From NCBI GenBank assembly GCA_028753945.1, contig JAPNXP010000013.1, positions 4,092,001 to 4,156,000 on the forward strand: 64,000 bases of DNA. Direction: 5' to 3'. The notes under the pieces were generated by a model that did not search any database, was not told the origin of the DNA, and was given only the letters and a program-made list of their open reading frames with translations. The translations under genes and the position numbers were made by a program. Source of the stretch: Hexactinellida sp. DTS-2022. Taxonomy: Eukaryota > Porifera > Hexactinellida. Shown in pieces: positions 43,901 through 52,167 of the stretch. Within the stretch, counting starts at the first letter, position 1; every line of letters starts with the position of its first letter.

Positions 43901-45580
43901 GGACTGTCCAGAAAAAATAATGACGGTCCGGTCCGGTCCATGAAATTTCCGGACCGCTGCATCTCTGCTGTATATCAATATCCAATATATTATCCATGGA
44001 TATCCACAAAAAATGGTCTGGATATGGATATGGATATGGATGCGATTTTTCATCTCCACGGCAAGCCTGCAGTATTTAGACTTGAGGATTATGATAAGAT
44101 AAGACGTATCTCGGTTAGTACCAGGGTTGCCGTGGGAGTGGAATTTCTATTCCCATCATATTCCCACAGGATTTATGTGGGAATTCCCATTGGGATTCCC
44201 ACATAGATCACATAAAGGAATTCCCATATGAATCAGCAAATAAATCCCGTGGGATTAAGATTTGGAATTATGGGAATGGGAACAGAAATTCCACACCAAA
44301 TTATTACTTAATTGTCACATTTTGGCTATAACTCATGCCCCATTAAAGCTAGAAGATTGACTGTACGGTTAGAATGCATAGCGGATAGTTAAATTCTGAG
44401 CAAATCATATCAAAAAATGAATGGAAATTTTAGAGACCAATTTTATATTGTGAGAATTCAAATTATATAATCTCGTATCCTATCCTCAATATGACAGGCC
44501 CGGAGGGCGGAGGGAGCAATATTAAACTGGTAAATCAATAATTCTAACGAGGGCTATGCAAGATTTGATAGCCATTTCAGTCGCAACATTGGTACGCCAT
44601 TTGCGACTTTCCATACATAAAAATAGGCTGCTATAACAATTCAGAAAAAAGTAGTAGTGAAAATGCCGTAACTGGTGTAAAGGCCTTGTATCAGTTGTAT
44701 TGATATCCATAAGGGTGTCCTATGGGGATCCATATATGGAATCCCCACAGGGGAAATCTGATTCCCATCTCATTCGCATTGGTATGGGAATTCCCATACC
44801 CACGGCAACCCTGGAACTTAGTACACTTACTTTTTCTTGTTTCCCAGGGTGGTACGTCTTAACCGAGTTCTACTTCATTAATATTCGGTAGTTGCGAATG
44901 TTTAGAATTCTATTGTAGATAGTCAATCCCTAAAAATAATTAGAAGTACCACTCCCATACTTATAATTTCAGCACTTAACAATACTGAATCTAATGTTAA
45001 CAAAAGAATACAAGTTTTATTAAGAAAATCCTTTACTTTACACCTTAGAAATGTAAAGTCAAGAATTTAACTACGTATTTAATATGAGTACGATTTACAA
45101 TTGAGTTTAAATGGAAACATAGATGGCTTTCGAAGTAACTAATCATAGAAAGTTTAAAATTTTAAACTATTCTTAGGTAAGAAAATGAACAAATTTATTT
45201 CCTAAAAGTTTTGTTTTTTTTGTTTTTTGCGCTACCCTAATGCTTATATGTAATATTTTAATCAATTTTCCTTTCTAGATGAATCTAAATTTAGCGACGC
45301 AATGCAAATCCTTCATTCCGTGCGAGATAAGTTCTTGGCTAGCAAGCCTCTAGACATTATAATAAACTTCTTCTGCTACGTGAATGACGACAATGCAAAC
45401 AGCGCTTGTAAGGAGTTCTTCAACAAGGGGTGTGGCGGAGTAGAGAATCAGCTGTTCATAATTGACCCTCAGGAACAGATGAAGAACAAAGAGCCCATCA
45501 TCGACATCGATGTAGAATCTATACACAAGTGTGTATGCAGTTATATCGAGGGAGAGCTAGAAATGGTTAAGGTCGATTAG
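34964..45580 (+). CDS. NXN: Nucleoredoxin (thioredoxin-fold protein), six exons
   Basis: A cytosolic/nuclear thiol oxidoreductase; in vertebrates it holds Dishevelled in check and reduces oxidised proteins. Exons by splice sites and frame: 34964-35278, 35619-35882, 36432-36636, 38592-38680, 40944-41040, 45279-45580, with GT..AG at every intron. Total is 423 residues, against about 435 in mammals. Domain 1 has WCPPC at residues 44-48 and the cis-Pro loop GIPS. Domain 2 has WCPPC at 193-197, with the intron falling exactly between Trp and the first Cys, then MPWKSL and GIPTL. Domain 3 (exon 6) is thioredoxin-like without a CxxC, as in the family. The start is ATG 34964 (MASGDYF); an in-frame GTG at 34946 is not used. 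Introns 1, 3, 4 and 5 carry transposons; intron 2 (549 bp) carries only AT-rich sequence. The domain pattern is unambiguous for the nucleoredoxin/tryparedoxin-like family, and three domains favour NXN. Confidence 0.92.
35434..35581. mobile_element. hAT-like MITE in nucleoredoxin intron 1
   Basis: CAGGGCTGTA at the left and TACAGCCCT at the right, with CAACTCATTC words in both orientations. No clear TSD. It ends 37 bp before the exon 2 acceptor site. Confidence 0.6.
36672..38144. mobile_element. Foldback element FB2 in nucleoredoxin intron 3, equal 589-bp arms
   Basis: Arms 36672-37260 and 37556-38144 are each 589 bp and look nearly identical by eye. Ends are CAGGGACTTCTTTAATATAG and complement, around a 295-bp spacer. 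A 7-bp TSD GTACAGT flanks it at 36665-36671 and 38145-38151. It inserted at the left end of the pogo-like element 38146-38333. Mirror-image 70-codon frames at 36873-37085 (+) and 37731-37943 (-) are not genes. The arms share blocks with FB1 (TAATCCGCTAATGCTAGACA, TTTTGGGAGTCCA). Confidence 0.9.
38146..38333. mobile_element. pogo-like element
   Basis: TACAGTATAACCGAACAC at the left and CGAGGTTCTACTGTA at the right, TA-flanked. TTCGTGTTAACC and GTTCGTATTAACC words repeat inside. FB2 inserted into its left TA. Confidence 0.8.
38741..39232. mobile_element. hAT-like element in nucleoredoxin intron 4
   Basis: CAGGGTTCCGCAAACT at the left and AGTTTGCGGAACTCTG at the right, with an approximate TSD ATTTAA. 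GGCTGCATGCGGCC lies inside the right end. A second element (38913-39102) is nested within. Confidence 0.82.
38913..39102. mobile_element. hAT MITE with perfect 8-bp TSD
   Basis: CAGGGGTTTATCCAGGAG at the left and CTCCTGTATAATACCCTG at the right. GTGTACAA is duplicated at 38905-38912 and 39103-39110. Inside are the words TAGGCGTA and CGCCTA. Confidence 0.9.
39236..40690. repeat. Inverted-repeat region in intron 4
   Basis: AAAATTGTCACTTGTCAGAA near 39300 recurs inverted near 40340-40400 and 40670. The middle holds a perfect 37-bp-arm hairpin (39654-39690 and 39741-39777; GAGCCATAACTCAAAAACT) with a 50-base loop. This is probably a degraded foldback element. No TSD found. Confidence 0.55.
40414..40643. 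mobile_element. hAT MITE with perfect 8-bp TSD (CAGTGCTCGACAA family)
   Basis: CAGTGCTCGACAAATTAGG at the left and TTTTGTCGCGTACTG at the right. ATCCATTC is duplicated at 40406-40413 and 40644-40651. Second member of the 2668-2964 family. Confidence 0.9.
40693..40877. mobile_element. hAT MITE with perfect 8-bp TSD
   Basis: CAGTGTTTTTTTTAAGG at the left and CCTTAAAAAAAACACTG at the right. CATGCAGC is duplicated at 40685-40692 and 40878-40885. The words AATTAGAGGCCC repeat inside. It ends 66 bp before exon 5. Confidence 0.92.
41376..41904. mobile_element. Inverted-repeat element with CTTGAGTAGATTTGGAA words
   Basis: GGGAAAATTCCAAAAATACT at the left and AGTATTTTTGGAACTTTCCC at the right. The right half is a 30-40-bp minisatellite built on AACTTGAGTAGATTTGGAA. 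A retroposon-like tail sequence (about 41520-41660, ending CAAACAAACACAAAAAC) is nested inside. Confidence 0.7.
42026..42069. mobile_element. Minimal 44-bp pogo-like element
   Basis: TACAGTAGAATTTGTCTAAT and GGGTCTACTGTA ends, TA-flanked. Almost nothing but the two termini; AATCCGACACCC resembles other pogo-like words. Confidence 0.6.
42160..42263. mobile_element. pogo-like MITE (family A)
   Basis: TACAAGTAAACCTCCC at the left and GGGAGGTTTACCTGTA at the right, 104 bp. GCGGCACC, TGCCGCT and CTCGGAGGT words inside. Sibling of 3065-3228. Confidence 0.88.
43200..43397. mobile_element. pogo-like element
   Basis: TACAGTCAGGTTC at the left and GACCTGACTGTA at the right, TA-flanked. GTTCATAATA words repeat inside. 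It abuts the next element; its terminal CTGTAT is part of that element's TSD, so it was there first. Confidence 0.87.
43401..43977. mobile_element. hAT-like element with GGTCTGGACC iterons
   Basis: CAGAGATGCAGCGGTCTGG at the left and GGACCGCTGCATCTCTG at the right. Exact 8-bp TSD CTGTATAT at 43393-43400 and 43978-43985. Arrays of CGGTCTGGACCGGTTCAW (18 bp) at 43507-43625 and 43770-43870. Reading frames rich in RSGPVQ or FIGLDR here are translations of these arrays. Confidence 0.92.
44122..44813. mobile_element. hAT-like element, GGGAATTCCC-word family
   Basis: CAGGGTTGCCGTGGGAGTGG at the left and CCATACCCACGGCAACCCTG at the right. The flank TTAGTAC appears on both sides but displaced by three bases on the right, so the TSD is imperfect. 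GGGAATTCCC and GGGGATCC words occur near both ends. Confidence 0.82.
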
Positions 45581-46174
45581 CCTATAACCTTTATACTCAT
45601 GTGTGTGTGACATAGTAAATTCGTATGTATTTCTATTAGCGTATAGAGCAAGTATATTTTGGCTACAGCTTGTATTCTATCTTGTATTCTAGTCTCATTG
45701 CTAGCTGAGTTGTTAGTACTCTATTTTATTTAGCTTCTTGTCAAAGGTAGTTAAGTATTGTTATTGTCAAATGATTCTGCTCATCTCTATCTCAATTATT
45801 TAGTTGTCTAATTTTCCGAGGGTTATCATTCTCTAATCACTCTACTAACAAATTAATTTATATTCTAAAAATGTGAATTTATCCAATATTTAGAACGATA
45901 TAAGAAAATTATTTATTCAAATAATTCCATAATACATAGCATAGTGCTATATACAAATTAATGTTATTAGATATAAATAACTTTTCGCCAAACAATTTGA
46001 ACCAAATTAGTTAATAATTGTTTAAACGGGCTGGGAACTTTGTCACGATTAAATGTATAGCCAGAAGGTCCGCATAGATTATGGATTTTACTGATTTAAT
46101 CCAAAATCTATAATAGTAAATGGATTTTCCGTGTTTTCATACTTTTTATGAAACTCCATGTTTTATAATCTATA
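45581..46174. other. 3' flank of nucleoredoxin
   Basis: AT-rich 3' UTR and flank. No canonical AATAAA within the first 250 bases. No other feature seen. Confidence 0.45.
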
Positions 46175-46817
46175 TTATTAAAACTCGATTGTGTTTGTGT
46201 GTTGTTTGTTTGTTTGTCCGGATTGTATTAAACTTAAAGTGATGGGGGAATAGAATCCGCATTTATAATTGAGATATAAAACTTTCAAATGATAGAATAG
46301 GTAAACAAGTTGGCTGATTTCGAATTTCGCATTTATAGATTTCTATTTTGAATATATATTGTTGTTTACACAAATATGTAGGTAAACAAATTAATGAAAA
46401 TTCAAAATCAACCTAGAAGTTTGCTTTCAACGGGTATAATAGGTAAACAGTATCCTAAACACGAATTTCGCATTCATAACCTTCTTATATGAATATTTGT
46501 TGTTCTTGTTTCAAAAATAGGTGAACAAATTAATGAAAATTCAAAATCAACCTAGCAGTAAGAAATAAGAATCAACGGGTATTATAGATAAAATTCAAAA
46601 TCAACCTAGAAGTTAGCTTTCAACGGGTATTATAGGTAAACAAGTAGGTATGCTGAACACGAATTTCGCATTATAAATTTAGAAAATTAAAAACAAGTTA
46701 AAACTATTAAAATATTATAAAGGCATGTATATAACGTCCCTTTCTACCATTTTCCATGGTAGAAAGGATGAAGAGTAAGGCCGCACAGCGACCGAGACAG
46801 AAGGGCTCGTATATTTA
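46175..46817 (-). repeat. Array-type repeat unit, inverted single copy
   Basis: Reverse complement of the unit-4 organisation of the 18.6-21.8 kb array. A TTTGTTTGTTTGTCCGGATT tail is at the left, then two to three 140-bp-type subunits, then GAGGGCCTTA-like and CGAGACAGAAGGGCTCG at the right, matching the CGAGCCCTTCGGTCTCGG head. Confidence 0.82.
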
Positions 46818-47174
46818 AAAGTCTGTAGCTTTAGACTAGATTTGGATTATTCATTCTGAATAAAATTGATTATGGGCTAGATTGGATTCCAGTCCATCCG
46901 ATCTTCTGCCATGATGCGAAATAGTGACAAGATGGTGAATCTAAATTTACTTCTAAAATTTATTTTGGGATTAACTTTACCTGAAACATCTGCCGCAGCG
47001 CTCTTGTTAATGAATCTGAATGTATATACTCTTAAGTCGTAAATACTCGCATTATCCAAAATTCTTACAAACAGATCTGAGTGAAGGGGACAGAAGTTTA
47101 CATAATAACCGTGTTGCACTGTTGAATTGCTAGAATGCCATGGCTGTTATAGACAGGTTCTAGAACTTCTACTG
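46818..47174. other. No supported feature
   Basis: Contains an 80-codon minus-strand frame (46877-47119) without recognisable motifs; not counted as a gene. Confidence 0.4.
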
Positions 47175-47742
47175 TACACTAACCGGCCAAAAGTATTTGA
47201 ACAGCAATAATTTGTATTCAGACATTTGAGTTTATACCAGCATTATAACAATAGTAGATTCTACAAAATGGCTATTTACATGAAACGATATGTAAAGTAT
47301 ATTAAAACAGCAAAATTTTCGAATTCACATTTTTATGGAGGCGTTAAACTCATTAAATATATAATTAGCTCATTAAATAATTAATTTGTGATAATTAAGA
47401 TGCAATGTTAATATATTAATTCTGATAGCAGATTTGAATTCCACATAGTTAAATTACTCTAAGTGCATAATTTCAAATCAATCCGAATATTTTCTACTGT
47501 GATACAGCCACATTTCCATTTGTGCCACTTATGCCACAAGTGGCACATGGCAGAAACACTTATGCCACTTCGTGAATATTTTCTAAATTTAATTGAAATC
47601 ACAATATTTTCATATGTATATCTATAATAAGTTATTTATAGTCATTTCAGAGTAGTTTAGATAGCCGTTAATAAGTTACCGGATGAATATTGTGTGTGCA
47701 TTAAAATCCCTATTGTTCAAATACTTTTGGTTGGTCAGTGTA
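47175..47742. mobile_element. Tc1/mariner-like MITE, complete
   Basis: TACACTAACCGGCCAAAAGT at the left and ACTTTTGGTTGGTCAGTGTA at the right, TA-flanked, typical Tc1-type ends. GCCACTTATGCCACAAGTGG in the middle is a hairpin shared with the truncated copy at 12017-12497. No transposase. Confidence 0.88.
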
Positions 47743-49280
47743 TATGTAAAAAATATAATTTTGCCAAGTAGATAAGTAATTATAATCGGATATGCGTATA
47801 ATTATTACATTAAACCATGGAAAGGTAGTTGTTGGTTGCTTACTAATTTCAGTAATTTGTTTAGTTTCCTTGATTGTTTCAATTATTTTTATTGGGAGCC
47901 GGGTATGTTGATTGGTGACTTTCTATGATTTCGGAAACTCAACTTAGAATGAATCGAACTTTTAGTTTAGGACAAGTTCTAAAATATTGGTTTAGGCTAA
48001 TTCAGAACTCAGATTATTGTAGCAAAACCCCATCTAGGTTATGTGCATTACTCATCAGTCAGTTTCATCATGGATCATGGAAATAGAGCTCATACATTGG
48101 ACATGAATGACCATCGCAAACACTCGGATGGGGAAACTTCCCCAAGGGTCATACGAAAGAATGAACTAATGTATGACGGGTGTAATGTAAAAAAATAAAT
48201 ACAAAAAATAAATTTTTTAAAGATCTTTATCCAGAATCAAAAACGTCCGTATCTCCCCTTTAAGTTGTTTAATTTTTGGTCAAATCCAAATGTGGGAAGG
48301 GCCTCAAATTTGGATTTGATCTGTGCTCAGTTGAATACTGCGCCAACTTCACACTCGTCTAATGGATGTTGGAGATACTTAGGTTGCAAAGTATGTTCGT
48401 GGACCTCATTCAGGTACCGTTCCTACAAATTTCTTAATATGCCTAAAGAAGGTTGTCCACAGGATTTGAAATGTTCGGTTGTGGGAAGAACGGCCATTCC
48501 ATACGCGAATGCGAATACTAATATTGCCAAATGTCAAAACTCATAACAGTAGAATTCTAATTCTTTCAGTGTAGATCCGGAATTTGTGTTAACTACGTAT
48601 AGAGAACTCCGACAATTCGTAACACCAACAATTCGTTACACGATACTTCGCTGGTTGATTTAATTAGTAATTATAATACCTTAATAACGAGTGTAGAATT
48701 AATTAAGTTTAGAATAAAATCCCAATTAATACAAGCTAAGTTATACCAAAGTAGCAAAAGTATTTGGTATAAGCACGTGCTATAAATACCCAAGTATTCA
48801 GTTTATTTATCTGATTTAATTAATTAATAACCCTAATTTAAACTTAGGCTGAAATTCCTTATTTCTTTTGTAAATTTCAGCCTCAAAGTTCCTTATCAGT
48901 TCCTTTTCTTGGCTCTAAATATTCCTTTGTAGGACAGTATTTAGCGATTTTTTAATATGGAAATAGGTGATTTGGAGAAGACCCAATATTTTAACAGGCG
49001 GCTTGATGAGTTTAGAGTAGTATTTGATGATGACACTATTGACTATATTTAGAAGGAGGGTATTGACAATATTGAATTAATCTTATTATAAAATTAACTC
49101 CATAATTAAAATTCATAGGTATATTTATTAATTTTTGCCAAAATCTCACCCTGGAGTTCCCTATAAGGTGCTCCTTATAATAAAAACGTGTACAGCAACA
49201 TTTTATATCAAGAATTACATACTTATAACTCGAAATTATATATTTCAAATTTAAATTTTGTTAACTATTAGGTTATTTAC
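47743..49280. other. Long intergenic stretch
   Basis: Mostly AT-rich. At about 48476-48520 one frame reads FGCGKNGHSIREC, like a CCHC knuckle lacking its first Cys, possibly an old gag fragment. The 93-codon frame at 48265-48546 shows nothing recognisable. No other feature. Confidence 0.4.
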
Positions 49281-50897
49281 GGGGCTGACTGAATAGTGGA
49301 ATCGAGTGGATTTTCTAAAAACCGACTGAACAGTGGAATCGAGTGGAATCTTTGAACTGAAAAGTGGAATCGAGTGGAATTTGATTAAATTGTTAAACAC
49401 TACGTATATGGGGAAGCATGCATTCTACCAACAAAATTCATTCAAATTACCAACAAATTTGTGACTGTCATTATACCAACAAGTGTTGTCATTTTACCAA
49501 CAACTGTTGTCAATTTACCAACAATAGAAAATCTATTGTGTTCTATTGTTAGTAACTACCGATGTCAATTTACCAACCATATGCATGTTGTCAATTTACC
49601 AACAATAGAAAATCTATTGTAGAAAATTTATTCTATCTACTCCCAGCAGGGTTGCCGTGGGAAGGGAATTTTCATTCCTATTCCCACAGGATTTCTGTGG
49701 GAATTCCCATAGGATTCCCACGGATTCCCACAGGATTCCCACATGTGGGAAATCCCATAGCATTTACAATTTTACACAGTATTCCTACGTATGGGAATTC
49801 GCCTATATAGTGTTCATGAATCATTACTGTGCCGACTATACTATAGTATAGTGGCCCAGTATTGGTCTTAGTGCCTTGGATGTTTTTTTACTGTGCCGAC
49901 TATACTATAGTATAGTGGCCCAGTTCTAATCTCACTGCCTTGGATGTTTTTTGTTTTCTCCGTGTCGCCTCCCCAGGCTAAACCATAAGTGCTAGAGCTC
50001 TGAGATTTTCAGGATAGGTGTCTGGTTGCTGATTAATGTGCACTTCGTGGCCTGATTTTTCAATTTCGACTTGGGAAAATTTTTAACGGGACTTTTAGCT
50101 TTTTTTGTCCCATAAGAAAATAAAAGCAATAACAAGAAAAAATTTCAAATCGTTAGCTTCAGAAAAGTATTTTGCAACTGATAGCTCTTCACGATTTTTT
50201 TAATCCGTCCTCATTTTCCTGAGAATTAGGCTCAAAGTTGCCACAATCCACCCTTAACTTTCTAAAATAGTAAATTCATTAATATTCAATTATGCAATTA
50301 TTTCGTGGTTTCGATCAAGATCTACTATTTATGAATAATTCAATTGATTCACTGTTATTTCGATTCAAGTTATTGTTGATATCATAATTACAATAAAGAA
50401 TTCTAGTATATATGAATAATTAATTTACATTCAATAGCTATTACTATACAAATCAATTTCTGATATCATAGTTACAATAATTTATTCTATTTATATGAAT
50501 AATTCAATTTGATTCAATAGTATATAAATCGATTTCTAATACAATAGTTGTATTTAAAGTTTTCTCCTATATGAAAATTCAATTTCACTCAACAGTTATT
50601 CAATTTCAGAACGATTTCTGATATTCAAACAATGGATTAAGGGTGTCCCTTATAGGAAACTGATAAATCACTACAGAACATGTCTATAGATTCTCTGAAT
50701 ACTTCTAAGTAACCTCAGAACTTCATCTGGATAAAAATAGCGAATAATTTATTCATTCAAGTGAATATGGAATTGTTTTGTCTAGGTATGGATTCTTTTA
50801 ATATGCAGTTATGTGCGTCTATTCAATATAACATAGACAGTGTCAAGCATCTCACTTAGTTTCTAATTGTTCTAGAATGTTCTCTAGCTCAATTCAA

Positions 50898-50990
50898 CTA
50901 TATAAAGGCCTAATCTTTCCATTCAAAGACCCACAACATCGGATTTCGAAATTCCATCAACGAATATGAAGGGGAGAGCGTCTAAAGGTA
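50898..50990 (+). promoter_or_regulatory. Promoter-like TATA plus short ATG exon with splice donor
   Basis: CTATATAAAGG at 50898-50908, then ATG at 50966 opening MKGRASK, then AAG followed by GTAAGG at 50988. The same arrangement (TATATAAAAG 4411, ATG 4478, GAG followed by GTAGGG 4499) is kept in the 4154-5541 derivative. It reads opposite to the transposase. Whether it is transcribed is unknown. Confidence 0.4.
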
Positions 50991-52167
50991 AGGTTTTTTG
51001 ATTGTTTATTTTATTTTGAGATTGTTTCTCTCTTATTAGTAGAAGTTTGGTGTTTTTTGCTTATACAATCTATGTTTTTTAAATGTTAGTGGTATAGAAC
51101 TTGTAGAAAAAATTTGAGCTCTTAACCTATCTTGATTTCGTCACACTCCGTGACATTAGCCCCCTATCTCCGCCTGATAATTATATTGAGATATCCTCCT
51201 TCAAAGAATACCCTCTCGGACCGAAAAATCGATGAAATATATGACATTTTCCGGACGCATGTTTCGATCGAAAATTGGCAACCAGGGATATCATAGAGTT
51301 TCAAAATGTGTTGAATGGTAAATTTTATTTTTGAAAATGACACTTTGAGACCTTGGAACAATATATTGCACATGCCCATATATGGCGCAAGGTAATATGA
51401 CGAATTGTGGGCGAAAATGGTTATTTTCAGAGTTACAGTGTTTTGATGTATTAGTTGTGTATAGTATATCATAGATTGCATACAAAATGCCGTTGAGAGC
51501 TAAGCTCTAGCTCAACGGAATCAAAAGTTAGAAAACAGTTTTTAGTTTCTGTTATGACCATATATGGGAGACAAACGCGCATATTGTCAATTTTGGAGAT
51601 ACAACATTTTTGAGTATTATTGGGGTATATAAATTCGATAATTTATATTCTAAAACTGTCGAGATCTGAACTCTAGCACTTCCGCTTCGCCGCGTACTTG
51701 ATGTCGAAAAATACGTTTACGAGAATTTCCATATATGGTATTTGTGGTTATAACTCAGAGGAATGTTGTGATTTACACCTCAAAAATTTTTTTTTATGTC
51801 TACGGAACATTTGCTTTCCGAAACTTTGAAAAGCTAAGCTCAAAAACAAGAATTCAAAATGACCATATACGGAAAATTACACGAAATAAGCGTTTTTGAA
51901 GACATTTTGAATTAGCGACACATATGAAACCATATGTTGTAATTATTTTCATAATATAGTTCTAGACGATAAAACTTATATTTATCTTGAAACCATGGAT
52001 ATTTATTAATTTTGTCGCATAATTGGCCTTTTTCGAACTTTCTAAGAGTTTGAATGGAATTATAATATTGGGAAGTTGTCTAGAATTATGTTTTTGGTAT
52101 GTGGGAACTATCAGGGTCCATATTTACTGCCTATCTTTCATTATAGGTCAGTTTTACATTACATATA

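Larger units (their letters stand above)
42613..44069. mobile_element. hAT-like element, GGATATCC-word variant
   Basis: CAGGCTTGCCGTGGATATGG at the left and CATCTCCACGGCAAGCCTG at the right. 8-bp TSD CAGTATTC (42605-42612) and CAGTATTT (44070-44077). Subterminal words are GGATATCCATGG rather than GGGAATTCCC. Nested inside are a pogo-like MITE (43200-43397) and a second hAT-like element (43401-43977). Confidence 0.88.
42356..44876. mobile_element. pogo-like element containing two hAT-like insertions
   Basis: TACAGTGGAACTCGCTTAG at the left, with CTCGGCTTAAGACGTACTC inside. The matching inverted words at the right (GGTACGTCTTAACCGAGTTC, about 44851-44870) end in a worn terminus. The hAT-like elements 42613-44069 and 44122-44813 lie inside it. 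The element itself is only about 370 bp. Confidence 0.7.

Noticed and set aside
43370..44009. Frames rich in RSGPVQ, VQTDEP or FIGLDR
   Set aside because: Translations of GGTCTGGACC iterons in three frames; not a repeat protein.
48265..48546. 93-residue frame with a nearby knuckle-like FGCGKNGHSIREC in another frame
   Set aside because: Only one weak motif lacking its first Cys; too little to call a gag gene.
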